From NCBI RefSeq assembly GCF_002776525.5, contig NC_045436.1, positions 47,142,616 to 47,206,615 of the forward strand: a stretch of 64,000 nucleotides of DNA, given 5' to 3'. This document shows, piece by piece, positions 22,844 through 32,765 of the stretch. A program made the translations under genes and the position numbers. The DNA is from Piliocolobus tephrosceles. Taxonomy: Eukaryota; Chordata; Mammalia; Primates; Cercopithecidae. Position 1 is the first letter of the stretch. Each line of letters opens with the position of its first letter. The notes beneath the pieces are model-generated. The model had not been told where the DNA came from. It ran no database searches and saw only the letters and a program-made list of their open reading frames with translations.

Positions 22844-24457
22844 TTAATTGGTCCATGGTTTTTCAGGCTTTACAGGAGGCATAGTACTGGAAATCTGCTC
22901 CTGATGAGATCTCAGAAAGCTTCCACTCATGGTGGAAGGCAAAGGAGAAGCAGGCACATCACATGGTGAGAAGGGGAGCAAGAGAGAGAGGGGAGGTACC
23001 AAATTCTTTTGAATAACCAGATATTGCATGAAGTTAGAGCAAGAACTCACTTATCACCAAGAGCGTGGTACTAAGCCATTCGTGAGCGATCCTCTTCCAT
23101 GATCCAGTCACCTCTGACCAGGCCCACCTTCAACAACGAGAATCACATTTCAACATGAGATTTGAAGGGCACAAACATCCAAACCACATCATTTTGTCCC
23201 TGGACTCCCAAATCTCATGTCTTTCTCACATTTCAAAATACAAATCATGCCTTTCCAATAGTCCCCTAAAGTCTTAACTCATGCAAACATTAACTCAAAA
23301 GTCTCAAGTCTAAAGTCTAGTCTGGAAATTAGTTTCTTCCATCTATGAGCCTGTGAGATAAACAAACAAACAAAAATCTAGTTATTGACACTCAAGATAC
23401 GATGGTGGTATAAGCATTGGGTAAACCTTCTCATTCCAAAAGGGGAGAAAATTGGCCAAAATGGGGGGCAATAGGTCCCACACAAGTCAGAAACCCAGCA
23501 GGGCTGTCATTAAATCTTAAAGCTTCAAAACAATCTCCTTTGACCTCATGTCCCACATCTTGGTGTGAGGGCTGACTCTCATGGACTTAGGAAGCCCTGC
23601 CCTTGTGGCTTCTGTGGGTCCACATGGCTGCTCTCCTAGGCTAGAGTTGAGTGCCTGCAGCTTTTCCATGCTGAAGCTGCAATCTACTGGTGGCTTTACC
23701 ATTCTCAGGTCTGGAGTTCAGTGACCCCCTTACCACAGCTCTACTAGGCAGTGCCCTGGTGCAGACTCTTTGTGGGTCTCCAATCCCACATTACCCCTCA
23801 GCATTCCCCTAGTAGAGTTTCTCTGTTGGGACTCTGCACTAGTGATAGACTTCTACTTGGGCAACCAAGCTTTCCTATACATCCTCTAAAATCTAGGTGG
23901 GAGTGGCCAAGGCTCTTTCACTCTTGTATTATGTGCACCTGCAGGCTTAACACCATGTAGAAGCAACCAAGGTGTATGACAGCTTGTGCTCTTCAAAGTG
24001 GCAGCCTGAGCTATACCTGTACCTGAATCCCATTGAGTCAAGGTTAGAGATGGAGTGGCCAGGATGTGGGAAGCAGTATCCCAAGGCTGATAAGGGCAAT
24101 GGGGCCCGTTCAGGGCCTATTCTTTCCTCCTAGGCCTCTGGGCCTATGATGGCAGGGGCTTCCTTGAAGACTTGTAAAATGCCTTTGAGACCTTTTTTCC
24201 ATTGTGTTAGGTATTTGCACTTGGCTCCCTTTTAGTCATGCCAGTCTCTCTAGCAAGTAGTTCCTCTGCAGCTTGCTTGAATTCCTTTTCCGAAAGTGCT
24301 TTTTCTCTGCCACATGGCCAGGCTGCAAATTTTTCAAACTTTTACTTTACTTTTACTGCTTCCCTTTTAATTGTAAGTTCTAATTTTAAGTCATTTATTT
24401 GCCCTTGTATCTCATTTAGGTTGTTAGAAACAGCCAGATCACATATTGAATGCTTTG

Positions 24458-24836
24458 CTACTTAGAAATTTCTTCTGCCAGATACCCTAAGTCATCAGTC
24501 TTAAATTCAAATTTCCACAGATTCCTAGGACTTGGACAGAATGCAACCAAGTTCTTTGTTAGAGAATAAGAAGGGTGACCTTTACTCTGGTTCCCAATAA
24601 GTTTCCCATTTTCACCTGAGATCTCTTTAGCCTGGACATCAATGTCTGTATCTCTGTCAGCAGTTTTATCACAACCATTTAACCAGTCTCTAAGAAGTTC
24701 CAAATTTTTCCTCATCTTCCTGCTTCTTCTGAGCCTTCCAAACTCTTTCAGCCTCTGCCGATTATCCACTTCCAAAGCTGCTTCCATATTTTCTGGAACC
24801 TTTATAGCAACACCCCATTCCTCAGTACCAATTTTC
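24458..24836 (-). pseudogene. MaLR internal gag-like reading frame remnant
   Basis: A 200-codon minus-strand frame runs from 25060 inside the 5' LTR through the start of the internal region to 24458. The internal part contains NLELLRDWLNGCDKTADRD and AFCPSPRNLWKFEF, like the gag-derived ORF of THE1/MST internal sequences. Downstream the frame is lost. It is an old endogenous retroelement relic with no sign of function. Confidence 0.6.
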
Positions 24837-25252
24837 TGTCTTAGTTTGCTTTTGCATTGCCATAAAGGAATATCTGAGGCTAGGTAATTTGTAAATGAAA
24901 GAGATTTATTTGGTTCACAGTTCTGTAGATTCCATAGGAAGTGTGGTGACAGGATTTGCTTCTGGTGAGGCCTCAGAAAGCTTCCAATTGTGGTAGAAGG
25001 CAAAGGAGAAGCAGGCACATAGATGGTGAGAGATGGAGCAAGGTGGGGAGGAGGTGTCACACTCTTCTAAACAACCAAATATCATGTGAACTTGGAGCAA
25101 GAACTCACTTATCACCAAGGGGATGTTGCTAAGTCATTCATGAGGGATCCTCCCCCAGGATCCAGTCACCTTCCACTAGGCCTCACTTCCAATGTTGGGA
25201 ATCACATTTCAACCTGAGATTTGGAATAGACAAATATCCAAACCCCATATCA
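24837..25252 (-). repeat. 5' LTR of the MaLR element
   Basis: Begins TGTCTTAGTTTGC and ends AACCCCATATCA on the + strand. It shares the order 'ggttcacagttctgtag', 'agaaagcttcca', 'ggaagaaggcaaaggagaagcaggcaca'-type phrases with the left LTR at clear but reduced identity. As 5' LTR it would have held the promoter. Confidence 0.88.
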
Positions 25253-25257
25253 AGGGC

Positions 25258-26766
25258 CACAAAAGGAATGGATACAGGGACCAAAGAAGGCACTAGCCTA
25301 TATAGAATAAGGTAGAAGCATAATAGGAGGCCACCTCAATTTTTTTGAATATTATGCATTTTGATTCTAAACAGTAATGTTCAATTCAGTTTAACACTCA
25401 GAAGTTGTTTAACATAGAAGTTTGAATTTTCTACTGAAAGAAAACTTTTATGTCCTAATTAAAGAAAATATCCTATTTGGTCATTTGTCATGAAGATAAT
25501 GATAAATGTTAAATAAGACCTTATTTGCATTAACTCTGTGGGATGTGTATTTAAGGTGACTATACACTTCAATGGGTTTTAGTAAATATTGGTTCTTGCT
25601 ACGTGATGGGAGCTGACAAGTAATGAATGACTCCATAATGGGAACAAAAAAAAAGTCTGAAAGACTCAGACTCACATAAGACAGTTGGCCTTTCTGCATC
25701 ATAAACTTTTGTCCTTTGGACTTGCAGAGCTATTCAGTTTGTATTTGATGTGTTTATTCATTGTTCTATAGAGTGTTACCCTTCTTCAGTATGCATTACT
25801 GGTATTTAAAAAAAATTATTCAAAGGCTTCTTTGGACACTATGGACTATATGAGACTATGCTGGCCTCTATGTGTTCTTATTTTATTTGCAAGTTAAACT
25901 CATCACCTTTGCAGAAGTGATGTCAGCTGAAACATCCAGAAGAGATGTGCAGTCTGTTCTGTTAATAAGGACAGGACACTGCCATCTACTTTGTACAACA
26001 GAGCACAATGCCTAGCTTTGGGTGGATTTGAAAAAGATGAAAGATAAATTATGATGTTGTTCAAGTGTTAAAATAAAACTCCTATCTCAGACACTTAAGG
26101 ACCACAAAACTTTGACCAAAGTGTCTTGTAAAGTCTACCTGATGAAAGTTTGATATAGCAAATATGTGACTTTTCTATATTATTTTCTGTTTTGAGTTTA
26201 GTAATAGATGGTTTGTATTTTCTGCAGTTGCAACTAGGTGATCAGTTTCATGATTTCTCTTATTATGAAACATGTTTTTTTCTTAACACTTATCTTAAAA
26301 GCAACTCTGGGTCTACCAGGCTCAAAAAATGAGAAAACTTAAGAAAAATTGGAATATTTTGTTTTCCCCAAATTAAAGGAGGCCTGGTGTAATTTAAAGC
26401 TTATTCTCTGTAGTTTCACCTTCTTATATTGAAAACAATACAGAATGATGAGAGATATATGATAATATGAATGAGAAAATTGTATATCTCATCTGCATTA
26501 TTGACATTACTAGGGGAAAGTTTCTTTCAAATAATGTACAATGGTGAAATAACAACTTTAATCCAATGAGTTACTACATCTTTTGACCAAATAGTATGAA
26601 ATCTTGGCAACTGATAGTAAATTTATAATTTGAAAACTGTTCCTGATAATAAAATAGAAAAAAGAACCAGGTAACTTTTTTTATACACTTATTGAATTAG
26701 ATATAATAGTAAATGTATTTATTTATAGCATGATATATAGTGGTAAAATGCCCAAACTCTGAAACT
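25258..26766. other. unique intronic sequence
   Basis: AT-rich sequence without recognised repeat or exon. Confidence 0.5.
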
Positions 26767-26776
26767 AGATCAGTGG

Positions 26777-27067
26777 GGTTTTTTTCTTTTCTTTTCTTTT
26801 TTTTTTTTTTGAGACAGAGTCTCTCTCTATCACCCAAGCTGGAGTGCAGTGGCCGGATCTCAGCTCACTGCAAGCTCCGCCTCCTGGGTTTACACGATTC
26901 TCCTGCCTCAGCCTCCCATGTAGCTGGGACTACAGGTGCCTGCCACCTCTCCCAGCTAGTTTTTTGTATTTTTTACTAGAGATGGGGTTTCACCGGGTTA
27001 GCCAGGATGGTCTTGATCTACTGACCTCGTGATCCGCCCGTCTTGGCCTCCCAAAGTGCACTTTGAG
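26777..27067 (-). mobile_element. antisense AluY, 5'-truncated, Old World monkey type
   Basis: After a T-rich tail the Alu reads through 'gcagtggccggatctcagctcactgcaagctccgcc', the GATCCGGCC variant typical of cercopithecoid AluY copies. It ends abruptly at 'cctcccaaagtgca', lacking about 30 bp of the Alu 5' end. The target-site duplication AGATCAGTGG at 26767-26776 and 27068-27077 is perfect. Confidence 0.95.
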
Positions 27068-27084
27068 AGATCAGTGGTTTTAAA

Positions 27085-27188
27085 TTCAAATAGTACCCTT
27101 TACCTGTGGGACTCTGACTGAATCACTTCACCTGTCTTTGCCAAATTCTCTCTATGTAGTAATAATGGTAGCTCCCTCATAGGGTGCT
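27085..27188 (+). mobile_element. MIR SINE, left part (split element)
   Basis: 'cctgtgggactctgactgaatcacttcacctgtctttgcc' then 'gtaataatggtagctccctcatagggtgctt' follows the MIR core ('gtgtgaccttgggcaagtcacttaacc...aataatagtacctacctcatagggttg'). The remainder resumes at 28138 after nested LTR insertions. Confidence 0.75.
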
Positions 27189-28137
27189 TGTATTGGGGGT
27201 CCTCAAGACCGCCTTTAGGCTTGATGATTTACTAATGTATCAGTCTGCTATCATGCTGCTAATAAAGACATACCTGAGACTGGGTAATTTATAAAGGAAA
27301 GAAGTTTAATTGAGTCACAGTTCTGCAGGACTGGGGAGGCCTCAGGAAACTTACAATTATGATGGAAGGGGAAGCAAGCATGTCCTTCACATGGTGGCAG
27401 CAAGTAGAAATGCAGAGCAAAAGGGGGAAAATCCCCTTATAAAACCATAAGATCTTGTGAGAACTCACTCACTATCACGAGAACAGCAGCACTGGGTAAC
27501 CACCCCCATGATTCAATTACCTCCCACCAGGTCCCTCCCACAACATGTGGAGATTATGGGAGCTACAATTCATGATGAGATTTGGATGGGGACACAGCCA
27601 AACCATATCATCTAAGATACAGAAAAGCTGTATAATCATAGTCATGCTTTCTTATAGTGAAAGTATACAAATTAAGAACAGCAAAGAGAAAAGGTTCATG
27701 GTGCAAAGTCCAGGAACAAACTCCCAGGTATCCTCTCCCAGTGGAGTCACATGGAGATGTGATTAAAGCTACCAACAAAATGATATGTAACCCATGAAGT
27801 GTGGTAAACCAGAGAAGCTCAGTTAAGCTTTGGTTTCTAGAGTTCTATTAGATATCACTCACATAAGCATGCAGCACTGGATGATTCAGACACCAGACCC
27901 CCTTCCCACAAGCAAAAATAAATGTTCACCATAAATCACATTTTAGAATAAATTTATCTGGTCCAACTGAAACAGCATAGCCTAAGGCCTCATGCATACA
28001 AAACACTTACCAGGTAGACTTTTCCAGGAGTTCGGAGGTTATCTCCCAGAAGCTAACCGAAGGCCAGACCTGAAGATTCACCTTTCTTTGTGATGGGCAG
28101 AGTTTGAGTAACTCAGGCCTGCTGAGTTAACCCTTTC
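27189..28137 (-). mobile_element. older LTR-like insertion splitting the MIR
   Basis: Sequence starting TGTATTGGGGGTCCTCAAGACC and resuming after the inner LTR with 'aagtccaggaacaaactcccagg...cctctcccagtggagtcacatgg' is like an antisense retroviral LTR I have seen in primate genomes, probably ERVL- or ERV1-class. I cannot name it. Net of the inner LTR it is about 575 bp. Its right end is not sharply defined. Confidence 0.5.
27236..27610 (-). mobile_element. THE1/MST-type MaLR solo LTR, antisense, nested
   Basis: It starts TGTATCAGTCTGCTATCATG and ends AGCCAAACCATATCA, with 'gagactgggtaatttataaaggaaagaag' near its left end and 'agatttggatggggacac' near its right: antisense THE1/MST LTR, about 375 bp. 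Flanks ACTAA (27231-27235) and TCTAA (27611-27615) are a near-perfect 5-bp target-site duplication. Confidence 0.9.
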
Positions 28138-28215
28138 TTGCTGAGTAGTTATGAGGAATAAATGAGTTAATCCATGTAACTTAAAATAGTGCCTGGCATA
28201 GGATAGTACTTGGCA
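28138..28215 (+). mobile_element. MIR SINE, right part (split element)
   Basis: 'tgaggaataaatgagttaatccatgtaacttaaaatagtgcctggcata' continues the MIR consensus exactly where the left part stopped. Confidence 0.75.
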
Positions 28216-28467
28216 CACTTAAGCAGCAAACAAGGATCAGCTATAATTTATTCTAGAGGAGCTTTACGGGCTGAATAAAGCTGACTAATTTGGGATAGAA
28301 ATAAGAAATAGCTATGTTCCATGAATCTTGTGATGATGATAACTCCCCAAGTTTGAATGACGGGTACTATAAGCATATATATTAAACACTTTACCTATGG
28401 GTGCTTTAGTAAGAAGATTTCCAGTAAACACTAAATCCTGACTTTTTTTTCCTTTTGTTTTTTGCAG
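28216..28467. other. unique intronic sequence
   Basis: Contains the first copy of a 27-bp direct duplication (28302-28328) and a polypyrimidine tract leading to a candidate splice acceptor. Confidence 0.5.
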
Positions 28468-28531
28468 AGCCTTGAAACCAGCAAAACAATAATCGAAGAG
28501 CAATTCTGTCAAGGAAAACACCATAAATCAG
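28468..28531 (+). other. candidate 5' non-coding exon of INPP4B
   Basis: A very strong acceptor (a T/C tract from 28442 to TTTTTTGCAG at 28467) is followed by 64 nt and the donor TCAG|GTACAAG. The segment is non-repetitive, on the INPP4B strand and 35 kb upstream of the start-codon exon. INPP4B is known for several alternative 5'UTR exons, which makes this plausible. I cannot confirm it from transcripts. It could be a chance pairing of sites. Confidence 0.35.
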
Positions 28532-28854
28532 GTACAAGAGTCATTCTTAACATATAACATTAACACATTATATTCATTTCAACTGATGATTAATTCAAAC
28601 TTATTAACCAAATATTTTACAATAATGCCAGTTAGGTGTTTTAGCATATGTGTGACTGCATGTTATAGATGAGTGGCCACAGTTTTATAGGTAAATTAAT
28701 TTCTATAAATACATTAAACTAATTTTGAGGTAGGCCAGGCCTACCATAGGCAGAAATGTGAAGAAATTAAAAAAAGTAATATTATTACTTATCAAATCAA
28801 TGCATATACACTAAAGTTTTGTTATTTGGGAAACACTCATCTGTAAGGCGATTT
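28532..28854. other. unique intronic sequence
   Basis: No feature recognised. Confidence 0.45.
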
Positions 28855-29190
28855 TCTAGAATTGGACAAATCAGGCAGTACTTACATTCCAGTAGAGGAG
28901 ATTCAGTAGATATCAATATATAAGTAAAAGTGGTGGTAAGTGCTATAATGTAAAATAACAGAATTCTATGGGATAAATTATTGGGAGACAAATAAAGAAT
29001 TTACTGTGGATTGGGTAGACAGAGGCTATTTCTCTGGAAGATGACATTTAAACTGAGACCTAAAGTATGAGAATAAAGAACCCCAGGTAGGTGGAACAGC
29101 ATGGAATAAAGAAAATAAATGAAGAAAAAAAAGAAAACAATTAAAAGAAGAATAGTGTGGCTACAGTAAAGTCACAGAAGGGAAGACAGA
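28855..29190 (-). mobile_element. L2 LINE 3' region, antisense
   Basis: 'gtggtggtaagtgctataatg...ttctctggaagatgacatttaaactgagacctaaagtatgagaa...ggtggaacagcatgga' matches the antisense L2 3'UTR ('gaggtgacatttgagctgagacctgaaggatgag...gaacagcatg'). Diverged, boundaries approximate. Confidence 0.6.
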
Positions 29191-29373
29191 TATAAATGAA
29201 GCTGGGCTGAAAATAAGATGAAAAGCCCAGCCCCATAGGTCCTTAATATCCATCGTAAGATGCCTTTGGACTTGCTCTGCTTGCATTTCTGTGTGATGTA
29301 ATTTGGTTTTCTCTCCTGGTTCCCTGAATATAGATGCTTTCGAATCTGTCACCTGACCTCACTTTACCCCAAC

Positions 29374-29391
29374 GTGTGTGTGTGTGTGTGT
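29374..29391 (+). repeat. (GT)n microsatellite
   Basis: About nine GT units. Confidence 0.85.
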
Positions 29392-29971
29392 TTGTACTGT
29401 TATTTAACTTAATATTTCCTGAAGTCATTTCCAGGATTATATTGGGAAATCTTTCAAAAGTTTACTTGGGAATATGCATTTTAAGAGGTTTCTTTTGTAC
29501 CTGAGACTGGCCTGCTTTTAGGGAACTTGACCTATTTTATGGCTATGTGCATTAAAGTGTGTTAGATAATTTTCTAGAATCTAGATAATGCAAGCCAGAA
29601 AAAATCTGTGTGCTTCATTGGTTTATTTCTTTTCCAGCTGAAGATTTTTCTTGACCTTAATTATATGGTTAATTGCCTCAAATCCTGATTATACTTTACA
29701 TGTGAAAATATAGCCTCAGGTATCAAGAACAACTGGAGTAAAAGCTTCCTAAATAATTTTCAACATTAGCATTAGTAATATTGGTTCTCTTAAACCAAAC
29801 AGAGAACATCTACACAAATAACTGTTTGCATCTCAGTTAATCTGAATCATATTTCTTTCCTTTGAAAATGCTTATTCTCTTTGATTTATAAAGTTTTATA
29901 ATGCAGGCTTCTGAAAAAGTCCTAAAGTAAAGCAAATGACTTGGGGTAATGCCTACTTTAGTACTTTAAAG
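29392..29971. other. unique intronic sequence
   Basis: No repeat recognised. It holds the first copy of an 18-bp duplication at 29732-29749. Confidence 0.45.
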
Positions 29972-29982
29972 AATGATTTGAT

Positions 29983-30295
29983 CTTTAAGAAATAGCTATG
30001 TTCCATGAATCTCACTCTGTCACTCAGGGTCTCACTCTTGTCACTTAGGCTGGATTGCAGTGGCGCAGTCATGGGTCACTGCAGCTTTCACCTCCCAGGA
30101 TCAGCTGATCTTCCCACCTCAGCCTCTCTCAGTAGCTGGGACTACAGGCATGCACCACCATGCCGTCTAATTTTTTTGTAGAGATGGGGTTTTGGCATGT
30201 TTCCATTCTTGTCTTGAATACCTGAGCTCAAGTGATCAGCCCATCTTGGCCTGCCAAAGTGCTGGGATTATTGGTGTTAGCTATCATGCCGGGCC
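29983..30295 (-). mobile_element. AluJ-type SINE with non-Alu 3' insert, antisense
   Basis: A diverged antisense Alu lies between AATGATTTGAT duplications at 29972-29982 and 30296-30306. The position of the expected T-run (A-tail) instead holds 29986-30012, a 27-bp exact copy of 28302-28328, followed by a partly repeated Alu end ('ctcactctgtcactcagggtctcactcttgtcac'). Confidence 0.85.
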
Positions 30296-30889
30296 AATGA
30301 TTTGATTTTATATAAAATGTGGAGATTCTGTCTTTGCAACACTAAAAGTCTGAAAAATCCAGAGTAGATTTATGCTTATTCTAGCAGAGAAATTTTCAGC
30401 ATATGTGTTAGAAAGAGCATCGACTTTTTTAGACCAATTCAGCATCTTCCAATTAAGTTGACTGTTATTAAAAACTGAGACAAACATCACAGAATTTCCT
30501 AGGATTTCATAACTTACAGACAAAATGGCTTGTTTCATTCCAGAAAGACAAGAGACAGCTGCTTTTTAATTACTACTCTTGCCATTTGCTTTCTACTAGA
30601 GATGTGTCTCAAACATGGAATCTAATTAGAAATCTTAATTGAAAATGGATTCTTAAAAAAGAAAAGAAAGAAAATAGACCAACATTGAACCATAAATGTA
30701 GGAAGAAAAACATCATATCCAGCCGGATTGAATAATCACCCATCTGAAAATTAGTTGGCCTCTGGGGAGCATGTTTTTGACACCAAACTGAACTTTACTG
30801 TTTCCTTTTTCAGGAGGAATTTTCCAAACCAAATGATGAGTCTTGTAATCTGTAAATTATAGTTTTTAGAGATTATATTTTTCTCAGGA

Positions 30890-31100
30890 TAAAAGCAATG
30901 GTTGTGAATTTTGAAGCCTGGGTTAAATCCCAGCTGCTTTACTTGTTTCTAGTGTGACCTTGGACAAATGTTGTAACTATTCTTAATCTCAGTTAACTCT
31001 TCTCTAAAATGGGATTTGCAAATTCTGTTTTCCAAGATTGTTTCTGTCTTGTTGCTCTCTTAACTGACACATTGACTGGTACATAGTAGCCTATCTAGAT
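30890..31100 (+). mobile_element. MIR SINE, sense
   Basis: 'tgaagcctgggttaaatcccagctgctttactt...agtgtgaccttggacaaatgttgtaac' and 'ctctaaaatgggatttgc' follow the MIR consensus. The tail 'actggtacatagtagcc' is also present. Confidence 0.8.
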
Positions 31101-32765
31101 ATAGTAAGCTCTAGAAAGGAAGGGAAGGAAGTTTAAAAAGCAAGGAGGCTAACTTTAAGAACATATAGCTAAGACAATATTGCAAATACAAAACATTGAG
31201 AAAGTGCTTATTGATTCTGTACACTGGAGGCAAAGACTTAAAGGCACATTCATTTATCCTTTTATTAAAACTACTTTTTCTTGCAGATGTTCTAGATTCT
31301 GCTATCCAGATTTAAACTCCAGTTAGAGGCATAGTAACATATAATTTCTGAGTTACAGCACTTTGCATGCTGCTAAGTTGATAGATGCTCAACTAATATT
31401 TGATTGATTGAGTGAAGCTATGAACTAACAGTGCTAGGATGCAAACAGCCCAAATTGTCCTATTCTCTGGTTTACAAACATCGTATCTAACATCTAGAGT
31501 AAGAGAAATTACACTTCTCTGTGACTTTTTTCATTCATTCATAGTAGAGATTCTAGTCAGACCGAATAATCACCCATCTGAAAATGTACTGTTTCTGCGT
31601 GTACTGCTACCATCAGACTGGCCAGTTTGCTATTATTTGTGTATATTCCACATTACTACATTTTTGTCTTTACTCACATTTTTTAATATCTTCTATTATC
31701 AATATTCTCTTCCCTATTTTTCTTTCCCATTCTTCCTCCTTTCTTCTTCATTTCATTCTTCCTCCTCTTCCTTCCTTTTATTGACCCTCATGTTTTTGAT
31801 GCAAAAATTTATTAAATTCTTATAAAAATAATTGTCTCCATGAAACTGTCTTAGATATTTCCTGAGATAATGATCTTATCACCTTTGTTTTGTTTTCATT
31901 TGTTTGTTTTCAGGCACTGTCCTTTGATCCGTATCTGTGAAAACGGAGCCTGAAATACAGCCAGTGGAAGTCAAGCCACATAATATGTTAACGCCTCTTT
32001 CCTTCTATCCTCTACTCTACCCTTAACCTTTACTAACAAACAAACAAAAAGAAAAACACCAAGGGAGTGTCCCACTGGCAAAGCCTGCAGCTTCCTTCCA
32101 CTGGAGTAAAAGCTTCCACACTGCTTTCTAGGTTACTGGTGGGATGAATTTAGGCCATGATCACCAGGCTGCAGCCATATCAGTTGTCTGAGTCAGGTTG
32201 GCTTTTTGAATGAGTCCTTAATTTTTGTTACTGTTTTCCTCAAAGTCAGGAGCCAGGCTCTGCAGCACAGTGAGCTAGGTGTCTTAATTCCCAAGACACC
32301 TGCCTGCATCTGTTTCCATGTGGACTTAACTTATTTTGAGTATTTCGCCCTGATTTATGACTTGGATATACACATGACGCTGACAACTGCTCCTCCATAG
32401 AAGCCTGTTCTACCATTTTTCTATCAGCCACACCAAACCCAAGGGAGCTTCTTTTTTATCGATGTGTATTCAGATCAAATTGAAGCATATCAATTAAATC
32501 GTGGCAACTGTTGGCTCCTTTGTAGATGAGTGAATATTTCTGTCCCAGTTTTATCCTTCTTACTGCCTTGTCAAAGGGATTTCTGTTTGCTACTTTTTTT
32601 ATTCCTGCAATTCTTTTCATTGATTTCACATTTGTTATTATCAAAGGTTTCAAATTGTTCCTCTCTTAGGCCATTTCCCACTCTCCTGGCCATATTAATA
32701 ATAAATATAATTAAAATAAATAATACCATAATATTTAATGACCCCTTCTAAAATACTTTTTATTT
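31101..32765. other. unique intronic sequence
   Basis: It includes a polypyrimidine stretch (31690-31790) and copies of two short duplications (31564-31585, 32100-32117). No exon is supported. An acceptor-like TTTGTTTTCAG at 31914 has no good donor partner. Confidence 0.45.
31690..31790 (+). repeat. polypyrimidine tract
   Basis: About 100 bases dominated by T and C with irregular TTCC units, a possible triplex-forming low-complexity region. Confidence 0.7.

Larger units (their letters stand above)
22451..23191 (-). repeat. 3' LTR of the MaLR element, split by an Alu
   Basis: LTR sequence at 22451-22523 resumes at about 22844 and ends CAAACCACATCA at 23191. The interruption is a sense Alu. 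'aaaagaggttta' on the left joins 'gttaattggtccatgg' on the right as in an uninterrupted LTR. Confidence 0.88.
22451..25252 (-). mobile_element. complete MaLR provirus-like element (LTR-int-LTR)
   Basis: Two related LTRs flank about 1645 bp of internal sequence, all on the minus strand, with a perfect 5-bp target-site duplication AGGGC at 22446-22450 and 25253-25257. The 5' LTR is the right one (24837-25252, 416 bp). The 3' LTR is the left one (22451-23191, 421 bp without its Alu). The internal part resembles MST/THE1 internal sequence. MaLRs are non-autonomous ERVL relatives that moved in an early primate or pre-primate ancestor. Most copies are solo LTRs, so an undeleted two-LTR copy is less common. 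Confidence 0.9.

Noticed and set aside
31909..31995. Possible + strand exon after TTTGTTTTCAG at 31914
   Set aside because: The acceptor is good and the sequence is unique with a CpG, but no convincing donor follows within 100 bp (best is TAATAT|GTTAAC).
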